Made by a program: the position numbers and the translations under genes
Source of the DNA: Bacteroidales bacterium
Lineage (GTDB): Bacteria > Bacteroidota > Bacteroidia > Bacteroidales > P3
Reading direction: 5' to 3'
Assembly: GCA_017633985.1 (NCBI GenBank)
Contig: JAGBOF010000015.1
Location: forward strand, 1-42,651
Length of the DNA: 42,651 nt
Shown here: positions 15,255 through 24,091 of the stretch, piece by piece
Position numbering within the stretch: position 1 is the stretch's first letter
How the letters are laid out: each line of letters opens with the position of its first letter
Notes under the pieces: generated by a model
What the model was told of the DNA's origin: nothing
Seen by the model: the letters and a program-made list of their open reading frames with translations, nothing else
Databases searched by the model: none

Positions 15255-16558
15255 TGTTTATCCTCCCCGTTTGAATTGTTTTCAGATTTTTTAAACTTAC
15301 TTTTTATTCCGTACATCCAAGTATTAACAGATTCCATCTCCTTGTCGTAACTCTTTGCTAATTCATCTGTATGTCCTCCGAATAAAGCAATATATGATAC
15401 CCATCCTTGATAATAATTTGCAAGGTATTGTAACATTGATTGAAAATCATATCTGACGGAATTATTCAATTCAGATGTTTTTTGTTTGATTTTGGCTTCC
15501 AGGTTATTGATAATATTTTTTAATTGTGTTACTTCTTTCTGTATATCTGCACGCTTAAACTGCAATTTTTTAAGTTCGTTTTGCAGAGTTTCCAAAAGAA
15601 ATTTACTACTTGTCATCTTGTCATAATTTTGCATAACAAAGCTAAACACAAGTCCCCAAATAATGTACGCAACAAAGCCACAGAATATCACAATCCAAAA
15701 GTCCATATCCGCAAAAGCAATTTTCAAAGAAAAAGGCGGCATCGGAGTTAACGAAGTCATAACTTGAATGTCATATATTGCTTTACTGATTTTGTACGCA
15801 AGCAAAAAATCAAAAACAAATGTCAAGGCATACAATACGAATGTCTTTATATACCGTTCTTTCCCCTTGGAATTGACACTGAATTGATGAACAACAAAAC
15901 CAAGTCCCATAAATAAGACAGGTAAAAAGATTATAAAAAATCCTTCAAAGATTCCGTCGTCAAAAGCTTGCGGAATAGCACGGCCATAAAACATAGCGGT
16001 TTGAATAGATGCGCTTGTAGTGTCAAAATCTCTGAAAAACGCAGAATACCCTGTTGAACTGTAAAAAATAAACAGATATAAGGTCATAAACAATAGTATA
16101 ACCGCTCCGATAACAAAGTTAGCTACAATGGTTTTGTCTTTATTTGCCTTACCGTCTTTAACTTTTGCTATTTCGTCTTCTTTATCCGAAATTTGGGATT
16201 CAATGGATTTTAAACTACTTTCTTCAACCTCCAACTTGGTTTTATTATTGTCTCTCTCGGCTTCCAAGTTTATTATATCTGCCTGCAAATCCTCTCTCAT
16301 TTTCTTTTGTAACTCCTGATCTAATTCTTGAGACCGTTTGATTCTTGCATACGCAGAATTAAAACCTGCAGAAAAAGCATTAATATCTCCTTTTGCAGAA
16401 CCAGCATCATTAACTCCTTCTTTTTTCCAATCAATTTTTGATGCAACTATAATACTGCCACCCATAGTTACACCTTTAATTGTTATTTCGTCGGTGGCTT
16501 GTTGCTGGTTGCCGTCGCTTGTTTTCTTTCCGAAAATATTTTTTAGATTAAGTGCCAT
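15251..16558 (-). CDS. Coiled-coil polytopic membrane protein
   Basis: A 435-residue protein of unrecognised family. After a polar N-terminus (1-72) comes a long charged coiled coil (about 75-137), then four predicted membrane helices (about 145-166, 204-226, 238-258, 287-309), a second coiled coil (about 315-366), and a soluble tail containing LQYLANYYQGWVSYIALFGG. The layout, with coils at both ends projecting from the same side, suggests a membrane scaffold. The gene starts 20 bp after the TerB-like gene and overlaps the VWA-like gene by 4 bp. It is central to the proposed envelope system. Confidence 0.75.
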   Translation of the reverse strand: MALNLKNIFGKKTSDGNQQQATDEITIKGVTMGGSIIVASKIDWKKEGVNDAGSAKGDINAFSAGFNSAYARIKRSQELDQELQKKMREDLQADIINLEAERDNNKTKLEVEESSLKSIESQISDKEDEIAKVKDGKANKDKTIVANFVIGAVILLFMTLYLFIFYSSTGYSAFFRDFDTTSASIQTAMFYGRAIPQAFDDGIFEGFFIIFLPVLFMGLGFVVHQFSVNSKGKERYIKTFVLYALTFVFDFLLAYKISKAIYDIQVMTSLTPMPPFSLKIAFADMDFWIVIFCGFVAYIIWGLVFSFVMQNYDKMTSSKFLLETLQNELKKLQFKRADIQKEVTQLKNIINNLEAKIKQKTSELNNSVRYDFQSMLQYLANYYQGWVSYIALFGGHTDELAKSYDKEMESVNTWMYGIKSKFKKSENNSNGEDKQ

Positions 16559-16578
16559 ATCTCACCTTTCTTTAATAG

Positions 16579-16971
16579 TTAATTACTAAACTCCTTTAAT
16601 AATTCTTCGTGGGAAAGTTTGCTTTGTGCTTTCTCCAACAAGAAATTTATTAATTCTTCCGTTTCTGTTTTCAATACTCCAAACTTCTTGGCATACGTTG
16701 ATAACAAATGCCTTTCATCGTCCGTTATCTTACCGTCTGCCCATGCTATCAAAGCTAAATCGTATAAATATAGGATTTTGTCTTCCAAAGTTTCGGGAAT
16801 ATAGAAGACAATGTCGTCAGTAAAAATTAATTTATTGATCTCATCTTCCGTTACTCCGTAAAGATCTCTGCCAATACGATACAATTCTGTTTTCTCCTTT
16901 GGAGAAATTTCTCCGTCTGCAACTACCATGCAGTACAGATTCAACAAATGTGATTTTAAACTCTCTTTCAT
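16579..16971 (-). CDS. TerB-like (DjlA N-terminal family) protein
   Basis: A 130-residue all-helical protein of the TerB family. The two diagnostic acidic turns are visible: VVADGEISPKEK (about residues 16-27) and IAWADGKITDDE (about 74-85), each preceded by a hydrophobic helix, as in TerB and the N-terminal domain of DjlA, where they are thought to bind metal. Soluble, no signal peptide. In DjlA this domain is fused to a J domain; here the two are separate genes of one operon. It lies 16 bp after the TPR-protease gene and 20 bp before the coiled-coil gene. Confidence 0.8.
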   Translation of the reverse strand: MKESLKSHLLNLYCMVVADGEISPKEKTELYRIGRDLYGVTEDEINKLIFTDDIVFYIPETLEDKILYLYDLALIAWADGKITDDERHLLSTYAKKFGVLKTETEELINFLLEKAQSKLSHEELLKEFSN

Positions 16972-16987
16972 TTTGATTTATGTGTTT

Positions 16988-19351
16988 TTAATTATCATTA
17001 TTTAAACTGAAGTTTACAGGCAGATTAAATTGTTGCCTTACATACTTACCATCTTTCTTTGCAGGTTCCCATTTCGGCATAAGTTTAACAACTCTGACCG
17101 CTTCTTCTCCGCAACCCGATCCTATATCACGCAAAACCTTTATATCGGTAATTGAACCGTCTTTCTCAACAACAAAAGTTAGAAATACCTTACCTTGTGT
17201 TCCCGTTTCACGGGCTTTTTGAGGATATTTTATATTTTGAGATAGAAAATTTATTAAAGCATTAAGACCTCCTGGAAATTCTGCTTGTTCATCAACTTTA
17301 TCAAAAATCAAATTACTACTTTCCTGTTCAGTTTTCCTTGTTATCTTCAAAACTTTGTTTTCATTATCGATTTCTATCTTACCGAATTTCTCCAATACGG
17401 ACTGACCGAGAAGTAACGGCGCTTTTTGATTCTTTACTACCGAAGCACGGATATTGTTAAGTGTAACATCTTCTAATGAAACACTCCGTAAATTAATCAC
17501 CGTACCCTCGTTAATATTACCGTTTGCATCTTTGAAATATTGTGTTCCGATAATATCTTTATCATTTATATACCCGTTCTTATACATAAATGTAGCCTCA
17601 ACCATTGATAAAGAAACATCACTTGCTCCTGTATCAAATATAAGATTCAGTGGTAAATCGTTTATCTTACATTTTACTTTGAAAATCTTTACTTCTCTTG
17701 TAAAAGGAACTTCAGTTGTTTTTTCTATATATTCAGATATTTCAGAATCTTCTTCAGTATTCTCTTCTTCAGCAATAGCCTTATATTTCTTTATCAAATC
17801 TTTAAACTCTTGCATATTGCGGATATTATCCAAATCCCTGTCCCGTTCTATATGAGCAAAACGTCTATAACCTTTCCGTAAAGCATTCTCTAAATAATTA
17901 ACCGCTTTTTGCTTTTCTCCCATGATAGAATAAAGACATGCTGCATCGTAATAACTGCTATCATCACTGTGTGCCATAACACTGTCCATAAATTCTTTTG
18001 CTTTATTTGTTTGTCCTAAATAGAAATAGGCATACATTGCACAAGAATTATCTTCAGGGATACTATCCAATTCAATAGTTTTCTTAAAATCTTTTTCAGC
18101 TAGATCTTTCATTCCTTTATCTAAATACATTTTACCTCTGCTTGCATATGAATATACATAATTAGGTTCTAATATAATTGCCGTAGTGTAATCTTCTATT
18201 GCTCCGTCAATGTCTTTAATTTCTTCCTTAAACCAACCGCGTCTGTAATAGCCCCAATAATTTTCAGGGTCTGCAGCAATATATCTATCTAATGTTTTTA
18301 TTGCCTCTTTTGTTCTTTCCATTTCATTAAGAATATTGGCTTTCGTCATAACTGCACCCATATCTAAAGTATCTGCTTCTATTACTTCATCTATACATTG
18401 CAATGCCTTACTATAGTTACCCAATTCCATGTAACAGGTTGCAATACGTTTATAGAATGATAGCGAATTATCTATTTGATATGCTTTTGTATAATATTCA
18501 ATAGCCTGTTGATAATTATTCACACTCTGAAACATTGCTCCTATAACATAAGGCCAATATGCTTGATTTGGTTCTTTATTAGACTTAATTTTTAGCCTGG
18601 TTTTCATTATTTGAAAAGGTTCGCTATCCAAAGTAGTCATCAAGCGAAAAGCATAGTCATTTCCATCCAAGTCCAATGCAGTAATTAAATCATCAACTGC
18701 TTCGTTATACTTATTAAGTTTGAGATAAGTGTTAGCTCTGAACACATATATATTGGATGCTTCAGGTTTTAATTTTAATGCATAACTATATTGTTCAAGA
18801 GCTTCATTGTAACGTTCTTGCTGAAAATAAACTCCAGCTAATCCATAATATCCGATTGCGTCTGTTTTATCTATAGCAACTATCTTCTTAAAGTTTTCTT
18901 CTGCCATTTTATAATCTCCTTTATCTCTGTAGATATTCCCTAACCATTGATAGGAAGGAGTATATTCCTTATTTTGCTTTAATGCTTTTTCAAAATCTGA
19001 AACAGCATTAACTGTATCCTTTAAACTAAGATAAGAAAATGCTCTGCATCCGTATGCACCTGCCAACATTGTTTTATCTTTCTTTGGTACAGTGCTGATT
19101 GCTTTTGTTGCATAAGACAATGCATCGGAATACATTTCACTTTGTAGATACATATTAGAAAGATATGCGTAACAATATCCTGCATTTTTGGGATTATCCT
19201 TGATTTCTTTATCAAGATATTCCGCTGCATCTGCAAATTGTCCGTTGTTATATAATTCCATTGCTCTTTGGAAATTATATGTCTGTTCCTGTGCTTTTGC
19301 ACCTGCTACTGTTAAGCATAACAATGCTAAAACTACTAATGTCTTTCTCAT
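16988..19351 (-). CDS. TPR repeat - retropepsin-like protease - TonB C-terminal domain protein
   Basis: A 787-residue exported protein (signal MRKTLVVLALLCLTVAGAKAQ). Residues about 25-530 are tandem TPR repeats with the usual W/G/Y/A/P positions (for example YCYAYLSNMYLQSEMYSDAL). Then comes a single retropepsin-like aspartic protease domain (about 545-675) with the motif DTGAS (D573) and the second hydrophobic element LLLGQSVLEKFG. From about 690 a TonB-type C-terminal domain follows: FPGGLNALINFL, YPQKARETGTQGKVFLTFVV, and the closing PVNFSL. It is the first gene of the operon and lies 16 bp before TerB. Such a three-part combination is unusual. Confidence 0.85.
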   Translation of the reverse strand: MRKTLVVLALLCLTVAGAKAQEQTYNFQRAMELYNNGQFADAAEYLDKEIKDNPKNAGYCYAYLSNMYLQSEMYSDALSYATKAISTVPKKDKTMLAGAYGCRAFSYLSLKDTVNAVSDFEKALKQNKEYTPSYQWLGNIYRDKGDYKMAEENFKKIVAIDKTDAIGYYGLAGVYFQQERYNEALEQYSYALKLKPEASNIYVFRANTYLKLNKYNEAVDDLITALDLDGNDYAFRLMTTLDSEPFQIMKTRLKIKSNKEPNQAYWPYVIGAMFQSVNNYQQAIEYYTKAYQIDNSLSFYKRIATCYMELGNYSKALQCIDEVIEADTLDMGAVMTKANILNEMERTKEAIKTLDRYIAADPENYWGYYRRGWFKEEIKDIDGAIEDYTTAIILEPNYVYSYASRGKMYLDKGMKDLAEKDFKKTIELDSIPEDNSCAMYAYFYLGQTNKAKEFMDSVMAHSDDSSYYDAACLYSIMGEKQKAVNYLENALRKGYRRFAHIERDRDLDNIRNMQEFKDLIKKYKAIAEEENTEEDSEISEYIEKTTEVPFTREVKIFKVKCKINDLPLNLIFDTGASDVSLSMVEATFMYKNGYINDKDIIGTQYFKDANGNINEGTVINLRSVSLEDVTLNNIRASVVKNQKAPLLLGQSVLEKFGKIEIDNENKVLKITRKTEQESSNLIFDKVDEQAEFPGGLNALINFLSQNIKYPQKARETGTQGKVFLTFVVEKDGSITDIKVLRDIGSGCGEEAVRVVKLMPKWEPAKKDGKYVRQQFNLPVNFSLNNDN

Positions 19352-19446
19352 TTTATTTATGTGTTTTTAATTTTATTAATATCCGTTATTCTGTATATAT
19401 GTTTGCTATTGTGTATTCAGAGAAACAAATAGAAATAGGCTTTACT

Positions 19447-19562
19447 CATTTGATTAGAGGTATCGCCAAACACCGAGAGACTCATAAGTAAAACCCACAA
19501 AAGGCATTACACTTATTGTAAAATTTGAGTCTCGTAAAATTTTGGCGAAATTTCTAATCTCA
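19447..19562. repeat. Large imperfect palindrome in the leader of the TPR-TerB-DnaJ operon
   Basis: Nested arms GATTAGA/TCTAATC (19452-19458 and 19553-19559), TCGCCAAA/TTTGGCGA (19463-19470 and 19541-19548) and GAGACTCA/TGAGTCTC (19477-19484 and 19526-19533). It lies between the predicted promoter (19616-19648) and the first start codon (19351), so it would be transcribed in a leader of about 260 nt. The remainder of 19352-19797 is AT-rich without a credible gene. Confidence 0.65.
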
Positions 19563-19615
19563 AATAACAACAGCAAAAATGCTATATCTATCCTGTAATC
19601 TGTCACAAGACTTTG

Positions 19616-19648
19616 CAAAAATACAAAATTTTGCAATTTTAATGCAAA
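19616..19648 (-). promoter_or_regulatory. Promoter of the TPR-TerB-DnaJ operon
   Basis: On the minus strand TTTG (19645-19648) precedes TATTTTTG (19616-19623) by 21 nt, fitting the Bacteroidota -33/-7 pattern. Confidence 0.55.
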
Positions 19649-19797
19649 ACACAATTACTTTTTTTGAAAAAATATATCTGTCTTTTATATGAATAAAGCA
19701 ATATGGAATTATCAAAAAGAATATGCGGATATTTTACCGCTGCATCATAACGGCAAAATATCCTGAAGACTAACTAATTTAAAACTCTTATAAAAAA

Positions 19798-20130
19798 CTA
19801 TCTAATCTCGGGAACGACGGCAAAAAACATTATCTCTTCATCGGTATCGTTGATAAGGTTGTGCGAGTGTCCTTTAGGGCAATACAATGCCTGACCGCTT
19901 TTAAGTCTCTCCTCCGTCTGGTCGTAAGTCACCATAGCAGAACCTTTTATCATGAAAATTATTTCGCAATTGTCTTCATGTTTATGATAACCTATTGACG
20001 CACCGGGCTTCAATACCGAAAGCATTATTTTGTTTGACTCATCGGTATACATCTTTGTAAAAATCTCCTTATCTCCACCCTTAAAGTTATCAATCTTCGT
20101 AACCTCTATTTTCGAAAAATCCAAAATCAT
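19798..20130 (-). CDS. Cupin-domain protein
   Basis: A 110-residue single-domain cupin, a small beta-barrel that typically holds a divalent metal. The first cupin motif is visible in GASIGYHKHEDNCEIIFMIKG and the second in CPKGHSHNLIN, giving four candidate ligands (the two His of YHKH, a Glu, and the His of GHSH). The open frame continues upstream to 20166, but MILDFSKIEV at 20130 is the better start because the extra residues are not cupin-like. It starts 45 bp after the CsaA-like gene and is probably cotranscribed. Substrate unknown. Confidence 0.8.
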   Translation of the reverse strand: MILDFSKIEVTKIDNFKGGDKEIFTKMYTDESNKIMLSVLKPGASIGYHKHEDNCEIIFMIKGSAMVTYDQTEERLKSGQALYCPKGHSHNLINDTDEEIMFFAVVPEIR

Positions 20131-20175
20131 TTTATCTGTTATTTTATTTATCAAACTTCTACACACCGCAGTTAT

Positions 20176-20505
20176 TTAAAACACTCTACTGCCGTTTTCC
20201 ACTTGTCTTTCAGGTTGAAGCAATACGACACCTTCATCGGTATTGCAACCCAATATAAGCACCTCACTTTTTACCGATGCTATGTGAAGCGGCGGAAAAT
20301 TCGTCACACAAACAACCTGTCTGCCAATTAATTTCTCTGCCGTATACAAAGAGGTTATTTGTGCCGATGACGTTTTTATCCCTATTTCCTCACCGAAATC
20401 TACGGTCACCTTGTATGCAGGTTTTCTGGCTTTGGCATTCAATTCCACGTTGATAACCGTTCCTGCATGTATTTCTATCTTATCAAAATCTTCTTTTGTT
20501 ATCAT
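20176..20505 (-). CDS. csaA: CsaA-family tRNA-binding-domain protein
   Basis: A 109-residue OB-fold protein of the CsaA family, the short stand-alone form of the tRNA-binding domain also found in methionyl- and phenylalanyl-tRNA synthetases. Typical segments are DFDKIEIHAGTVINVE, ARKPAYKVTVDFGEEIGIKTSSAQIT, GRQVVCVTNFPP and the ending SEVLILG. CsaA has been described as an export-related chaperone and binds tRNA-like or unfolded ligands. The length is normal. It has a -7-type box (TAATTTTG, minus strand, 20533-20540) and precedes the cupin gene. Confidence 0.88.
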   Translation of the reverse strand: MITKEDFDKIEIHAGTVINVELNAKARKPAYKVTVDFGEEIGIKTSSAQITSLYTAEKLIGRQVVCVTNFPPLHIASVKSEVLILGCNTDEGVVLLQPERQVENGSRVF

Positions 20506-20552
20506 AATATCTGATGTTTAATCTACAATTTGCAAAATTACTAAAAATAAAT

Positions 20553-20588
20553 AAAAAAAAGAAACTGCCTTCAGAATGAAAGCAGTTT
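20553..20588 (-). terminator. Terminator of the tRNA-Lys transcript
   Basis: On the minus strand AAACTGC (20588-20582) pairs with GCAGTTT (20568-20562), with TTC/GAA extending the stem, followed by C and eight T residues. Confidence 0.8.
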
Positions 20589-20630
20589 TAAAAACCTAAT
20601 TATTATGAAACTTTAAAATAAATCCTTTGT

Positions 20631-20702
20631 GACTAATCTGGGATTCGAACCCAGGACCCCATCCTTAAAAGGGATGTGCTCTACCTGCTGAGCTAATTAG
20701 TC
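20631..20702 (-). tRNA. tRNA-Lys (TTT anticodon)
   Basis: A 72-nt cloverleaf on the minus strand: acceptor GACTAAT/ATTAGTC, D arm GCTC...GAGC, anticodon stem CATCC/GGATG with loop CTTTTAA (anticodon TTT at positions 34-36), and T arm CTGGG TTCGAAT CCCAG. CCA is not encoded. It has its own promoter and terminator. Confidence 0.95.
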
Positions 20703-20714
20703 GTTTTGTGAGTG

Positions 20715-20746
20715 CAAAAGTACTACCTTTTTTATTATCCGCCAAA
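20715..20746 (-). promoter_or_regulatory. Promoter of tRNA-Lys
   Basis: On the minus strand TTTG (20743-20746) precedes TACTTTTG (20715-20722) by 20 nt; transcription would start a few bases before the mature tRNA 5' end. Confidence 0.65.
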
Positions 20747-20828
20747 TTTTTTTATAACTTTTTTCGGAGCGTAGCCCTAACGTTATTAATTATCAACAAT
20801 ATAAATTTTATTTTATATCACACAAAAA

Positions 20829-23800
20829 CTACCTAACAACCGTAAATTTTGCTGTTTTTTTATTGTTTTTTGCATCGGTAACCACAATTTTCATCTCATT
20901 TTTGCCTTTTTTCAATTTTTCATCAATATTATAAATCAACGTCGCACGTCTGCCGTCAAATTCAAGTAAAACCCATTCACCGTTCAAGTACCCGTTGTAA
21001 GTATCCACACCCGACAAATTATCTGATACCGAAAACTTTAAAGTCTTTTGATTTTTATGGATAATCTTATTCTCTTTAAAATTCGAAGGCTTGACATTAG
21101 GTGCAATCGTATCAATCCATACGGCGAAATTGCCGAAATCTCCCGTCACCGTCTCCACAAAACCGTTTTTCAATTCTCCGCCTACGCTTTTCTTACCACC
21201 TTTGGAATTTATCTTAACCACCAAATATTTGTCCTTCAGCGTATTGTCCGTCTTATAAGGCTTTATCCTGACGGTAAACTTCTTTTTTACGGGCTCGGTA
21301 ACCGTATGCAATCTGTGCACATCCGAATACGTACCTTTTGATGAAGAATATTTAAAATCTATATCCTCATACAATGAGTTTTTAGGAAAAACAAACTGGC
21401 TGCCGTCTTTTGCCGTAAAATTATTTTCCTGATTATAACGGAAATATTGCTGACCTTCCCTTGTATATGTACGGCTATATGCTGCAGAATCAAAAACGCC
21501 TTTAATATAATAAGTATACGTCATACTGTTGTCACTCAAATCCGTCAGTTTCCACTGTATCTTATAAACGCTGTCAGGCTTTACGTTCAAAATTCCTTTA
21601 TTCCTGTATTTATTAAACGGCAACAAACCATTATCCTTCTGCCTGGAGCAAAGCATACGTTTATTGGTCTTAATATAAAGCGGATAATTGATTGTAGCAT
21701 CCACGAATCCGTAATCGGTGAAAGAGAATTTTTCTATATGATGCGAAAATATCAGCACACTGTCGGCAAATAATTCCGTCTTCCACACTCCGTTACGCAT
21801 CGAAGAACGCATTGACGGGTCGTATGCCAAAACGGAAAAATATATATTGCCGTAACACTCAATAGTATCGCCCTGCTTGAAATCACTGTTTTTATTTATC
21901 CCGATTATCTTATCTGCAGGCTTACCCTCTACGGAAGAATTTTTCATAGGCGACAAAGCCATGGAAACTATATAAGGTTCAACCGTGTCTTTTATGTTTA
22001 TCCCGAAAAGTATCGGATTAATAGGTTGTTCGGTTTTGCTGTCCCTTATCTCAAAATGCAGATGCGGCCCCTGCACCATTCCCGTTTCTCCGCTTATTGC
22101 AATGGTATCGCCTTGTTTGACATAGATTTGCGGAGTTTTGAAGTAGTAATCAAAAGTATAGCATTTGTTTCGGTATTGATAACTTTTGACAAACTCCCCT
22201 ATCTTCCCGCTATAAGAATCCAAATGCATATAAACCGTCGTATAACCGTTAGGATGAGTGATATACAGGTTCTTTCCACCGCCGTAAGCCTGTATCTTAA
22301 TACGGGATACATATCCGTCGGCAGGAGCAATAACGGCATAACCCGTTCTTTCATTGGTTCTTATATCCAAACCAGAATGAAAATGCGAACCTCTTAATTC
22401 GGCAAACGTACCTGCCAAAGTCAAAGGTATTTTTAACGGAGATATAAAATAGTTCTGCGGATATTGCTTAAAATAAGACGCCGTTTTATTAAATTCTTCT
22501 GCGATATCATTTTCCTCAAACGCCGTATTATTTTCCTGTTGCGCCTTCGAATTGCAGGCGAAAAGAGACAAAATAACCGCAAACAAACAAGATAACTTTT
22601 TAACCGTTGATTTCATCTGCCATTTATCTGATTTAAAGATTACAATATAAATAACCACTCCCGTAAGCCATGCAACCGGTGCTCCCAACCATATACCCAA
22701 TGTTCCGTAATGTAAACTCAAAACATAGGATACCGGCCAGCGCACAATCCACAGCGAAAGTATACTTATCACCATGGTTACCGTTGCTTTGCCCGCACCT
22801 CTGAAAAACGCCGTATACATCATCTGCCAACAAAACAAAAACCAAAATATGCCCGATACTGCCAAATAGCCGTTGCCTATATTGATAACCTCTTTGTTGT
22901 CGGTAAACAGTTTCATCAAAAAAGTATTGCCAAAGGTAAATATCAGCAACGTTATAGCCGAAAGGCAAGCCATTATCTTCAACGATGAATAAAATCCACG
23001 TTTGGCTCTTTGCATTTGACCAGCTCCGACGTTCATTCCCACAAAGGAAGTCAATGCCTGCGAAATATTAAGCACGAACAAAAGGGCTATGGATTCTATT
23101 CTCATGGCAGAGGAATAAGCCGCCGTAGCATTGGTTCCGAAGCGCACGACAAGCGAAAGTATAAGAATTTGTGTTAATGACACTACGCTTTGTTGCACAC
23201 CCGTCGGTATGCCGATAGACACTATTTGTTTGAGATACTGTCGGTTAAACTTCAAGTTCTTATACGGCAGATGCACAAAATCATGACGCCAATGCAGATA
23301 TATGAAAAAACTTACAAAAGCCAGAAATTGGGATATAAGACTTGCAACTGCGGAAGCTTCCACGCCCAGGTGCATAACCCCGATAAAGATATACGAGAGG
23401 ATCATATTAAGGATATTGGCGGGGATAAGGAAATACAACTGCGTAACCGAATCACCCAACCCCCTTAACATACTTACCGCCGAGTGAAACAAGACCGAAA
23501 AAAACATTCCCAGCATATATATGCGGAAATATTCCACGGCAAGGTTCTTGACACCTTCTTCCATATTGAGGAACGAAAATATAAAATCGGCGGACAATAT
23601 GCTTAATCCGCAAACTGCAATACCCAATGCAATAAAGAATATATAAAACGTAGAAATTACCGTATGGATTTGATCGTATTGTTTGGCACCGAAATAATGG
23701 GACACGACCACCGATCCGCCTGAACCTATACCCAACACCATAGAGGTTATGAAAAACACAACAGGATAGCAACTGCCTACAGCCGCCAATGCATCCACCG

Positions 23801-23924
23801 AAAGCCATTTGCCAACAAATGCACTGTTTACAAAAGTATACATCTGTTGGAAAAAGTTTCCCAAAATAAGCGGGATGCTGAATAAAAGTATATTCTTACC
23901 TATTTTCCCTGCCGTAAAATCCAT
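20829..23924 (-). CDS. MATE transporter fused in frame to an M23 (LytM-type) metallopeptidase
   Basis: One open frame of 1031 residues. Residues 1-436 are a complete MATE exporter with about 12 membrane helices, starting MDFTAGKIGKNILLFSIPLI. At residue 437 an internal Met begins what looks like a separate lipoprotein: signal KKLSCLFAVILSLFAC, a short linker, then an M23 peptidase domain with HFHSGLD and HLHFEI zinc-ligand motifs, followed by a long C-terminal region (about 680-1031) with no recognised function. M23 enzymes usually cleave peptidoglycan cross-links or act as inactive activators. The MATE part ends at its usual length, so this may be a true fusion, a lost stop codon, or two genes with an internal start at 22616. 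The DNA linker carries a 21-bp repeat insertion (22464-22526). Confidence 0.85.
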   Translation of the reverse strand: MDFTAGKIGKNILLFSIPLILGNFFQQMYTFVNSAFVGKWLSVDALAAVGSCYPVVFFITSMVLGIGSGGSVVVSHYFGAKQYDQIHTVISTFYIFFIALGIAVCGLSILSADFIFSFLNMEEGVKNLAVEYFRIYMLGMFFSVLFHSAVSMLRGLGDSVTQLYFLIPANILNMILSYIFIGVMHLGVEASAVASLISQFLAFVSFFIYLHWRHDFVHLPYKNLKFNRQYLKQIVSIGIPTGVQQSVVSLTQILILSLVVRFGTNATAAYSSAMRIESIALLFVLNISQALTSFVGMNVGAGQMQRAKRGFYSSLKIMACLSAITLLIFTFGNTFLMKLFTDNKEVINIGNGYLAVSGIFWFLFCWQMMYTAFFRGAGKATVTMVISILSLWIVRWPVSYVLSLHYGTLGIWLGAPVAWLTGVVIYIVIFKSDKWQMKSTVKKLSCLFAVILSLFACNSKAQQENNTAFEENDIAEEFNKTASYFKQYPQNYFISPLKIPLTLAGTFAELRGSHFHSGLDIRTNERTGYAVIAPADGYVSRIKIQAYGGGKNLYITHPNGYTTVYMHLDSYSGKIGEFVKSYQYRNKCYTFDYYFKTPQIYVKQGDTIAISGETGMVQGPHLHFEIRDSKTEQPINPILFGINIKDTVEPYIVSMALSPMKNSSVEGKPADKIIGINKNSDFKQGDTIECYGNIYFSVLAYDPSMRSSMRNGVWKTELFADSVLIFSHHIEKFSFTDYGFVDATINYPLYIKTNKRMLCSRQKDNGLLPFNKYRNKGILNVKPDSVYKIQWKLTDLSDNSMTYTYYIKGVFDSAAYSRTYTREGQQYFRYNQENNFTAKDGSQFVFPKNSLYEDIDFKYSSSKGTYSDVHRLHTVTEPVKKKFTVRIKPYKTDNTLKDKYLVVKINSKGGKKSVGGELKNGFVETVTGDFGNFAVWIDTIAPNVKPSNFKENKIIHKNQKTLKFSVSDNLSGVDTYNGYLNGEWVLLEFDGRRATLIYNIDEKLKKGKNEMKIVVTDAKNNKKTAKFTVVR
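22464..22526. repeat. 21-bp-phased repeat array F, in frame within the M23 linker
   Basis: On the minus strand cores ACGGCGT (22526), ATCGCAG (22505) and ACGGCGT (22484) start 21 bp apart, as in the intergenic arrays. They encode seven-residue steps (TAFEEND, IAEEFNK, TAS...) just after the lipobox cysteine of the M23 segment. Confidence 0.7.
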
Positions 23925-23934
23925 ACTTTTCTTT

Positions 23935-24091
23935 CTATATTGGATTTTTTATATTGGACATTGTACATTGGATATTGGATATTTTATATTGCATATTTTA
24001 TATTGGATTTATAATTCAATACATTCCGTATATTAATCAGTAATGCCGTCAGGCTACATCCAATGTCCAATATTCAATATAAAATGTCAAA
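23935..24091. repeat. ATATTGGA-rich low-complexity segment with inverted copies
   Basis: Degenerate repeats of ATATTGGA and ACATTGG on one side (about 23935-24010) and their complements (TCCAATGTCCAATATTCAAT, 24058-24077) on the other. It fills the gap between the MATE-M23 and hydrolase genes; no gene is seen. Confidence 0.55.

Noticed and set aside
19454-19654. Short minus-strand frame upstream of the TPR operon
   Set aside because: It lies across the palindrome and the predicted promoter; no protein-like features.
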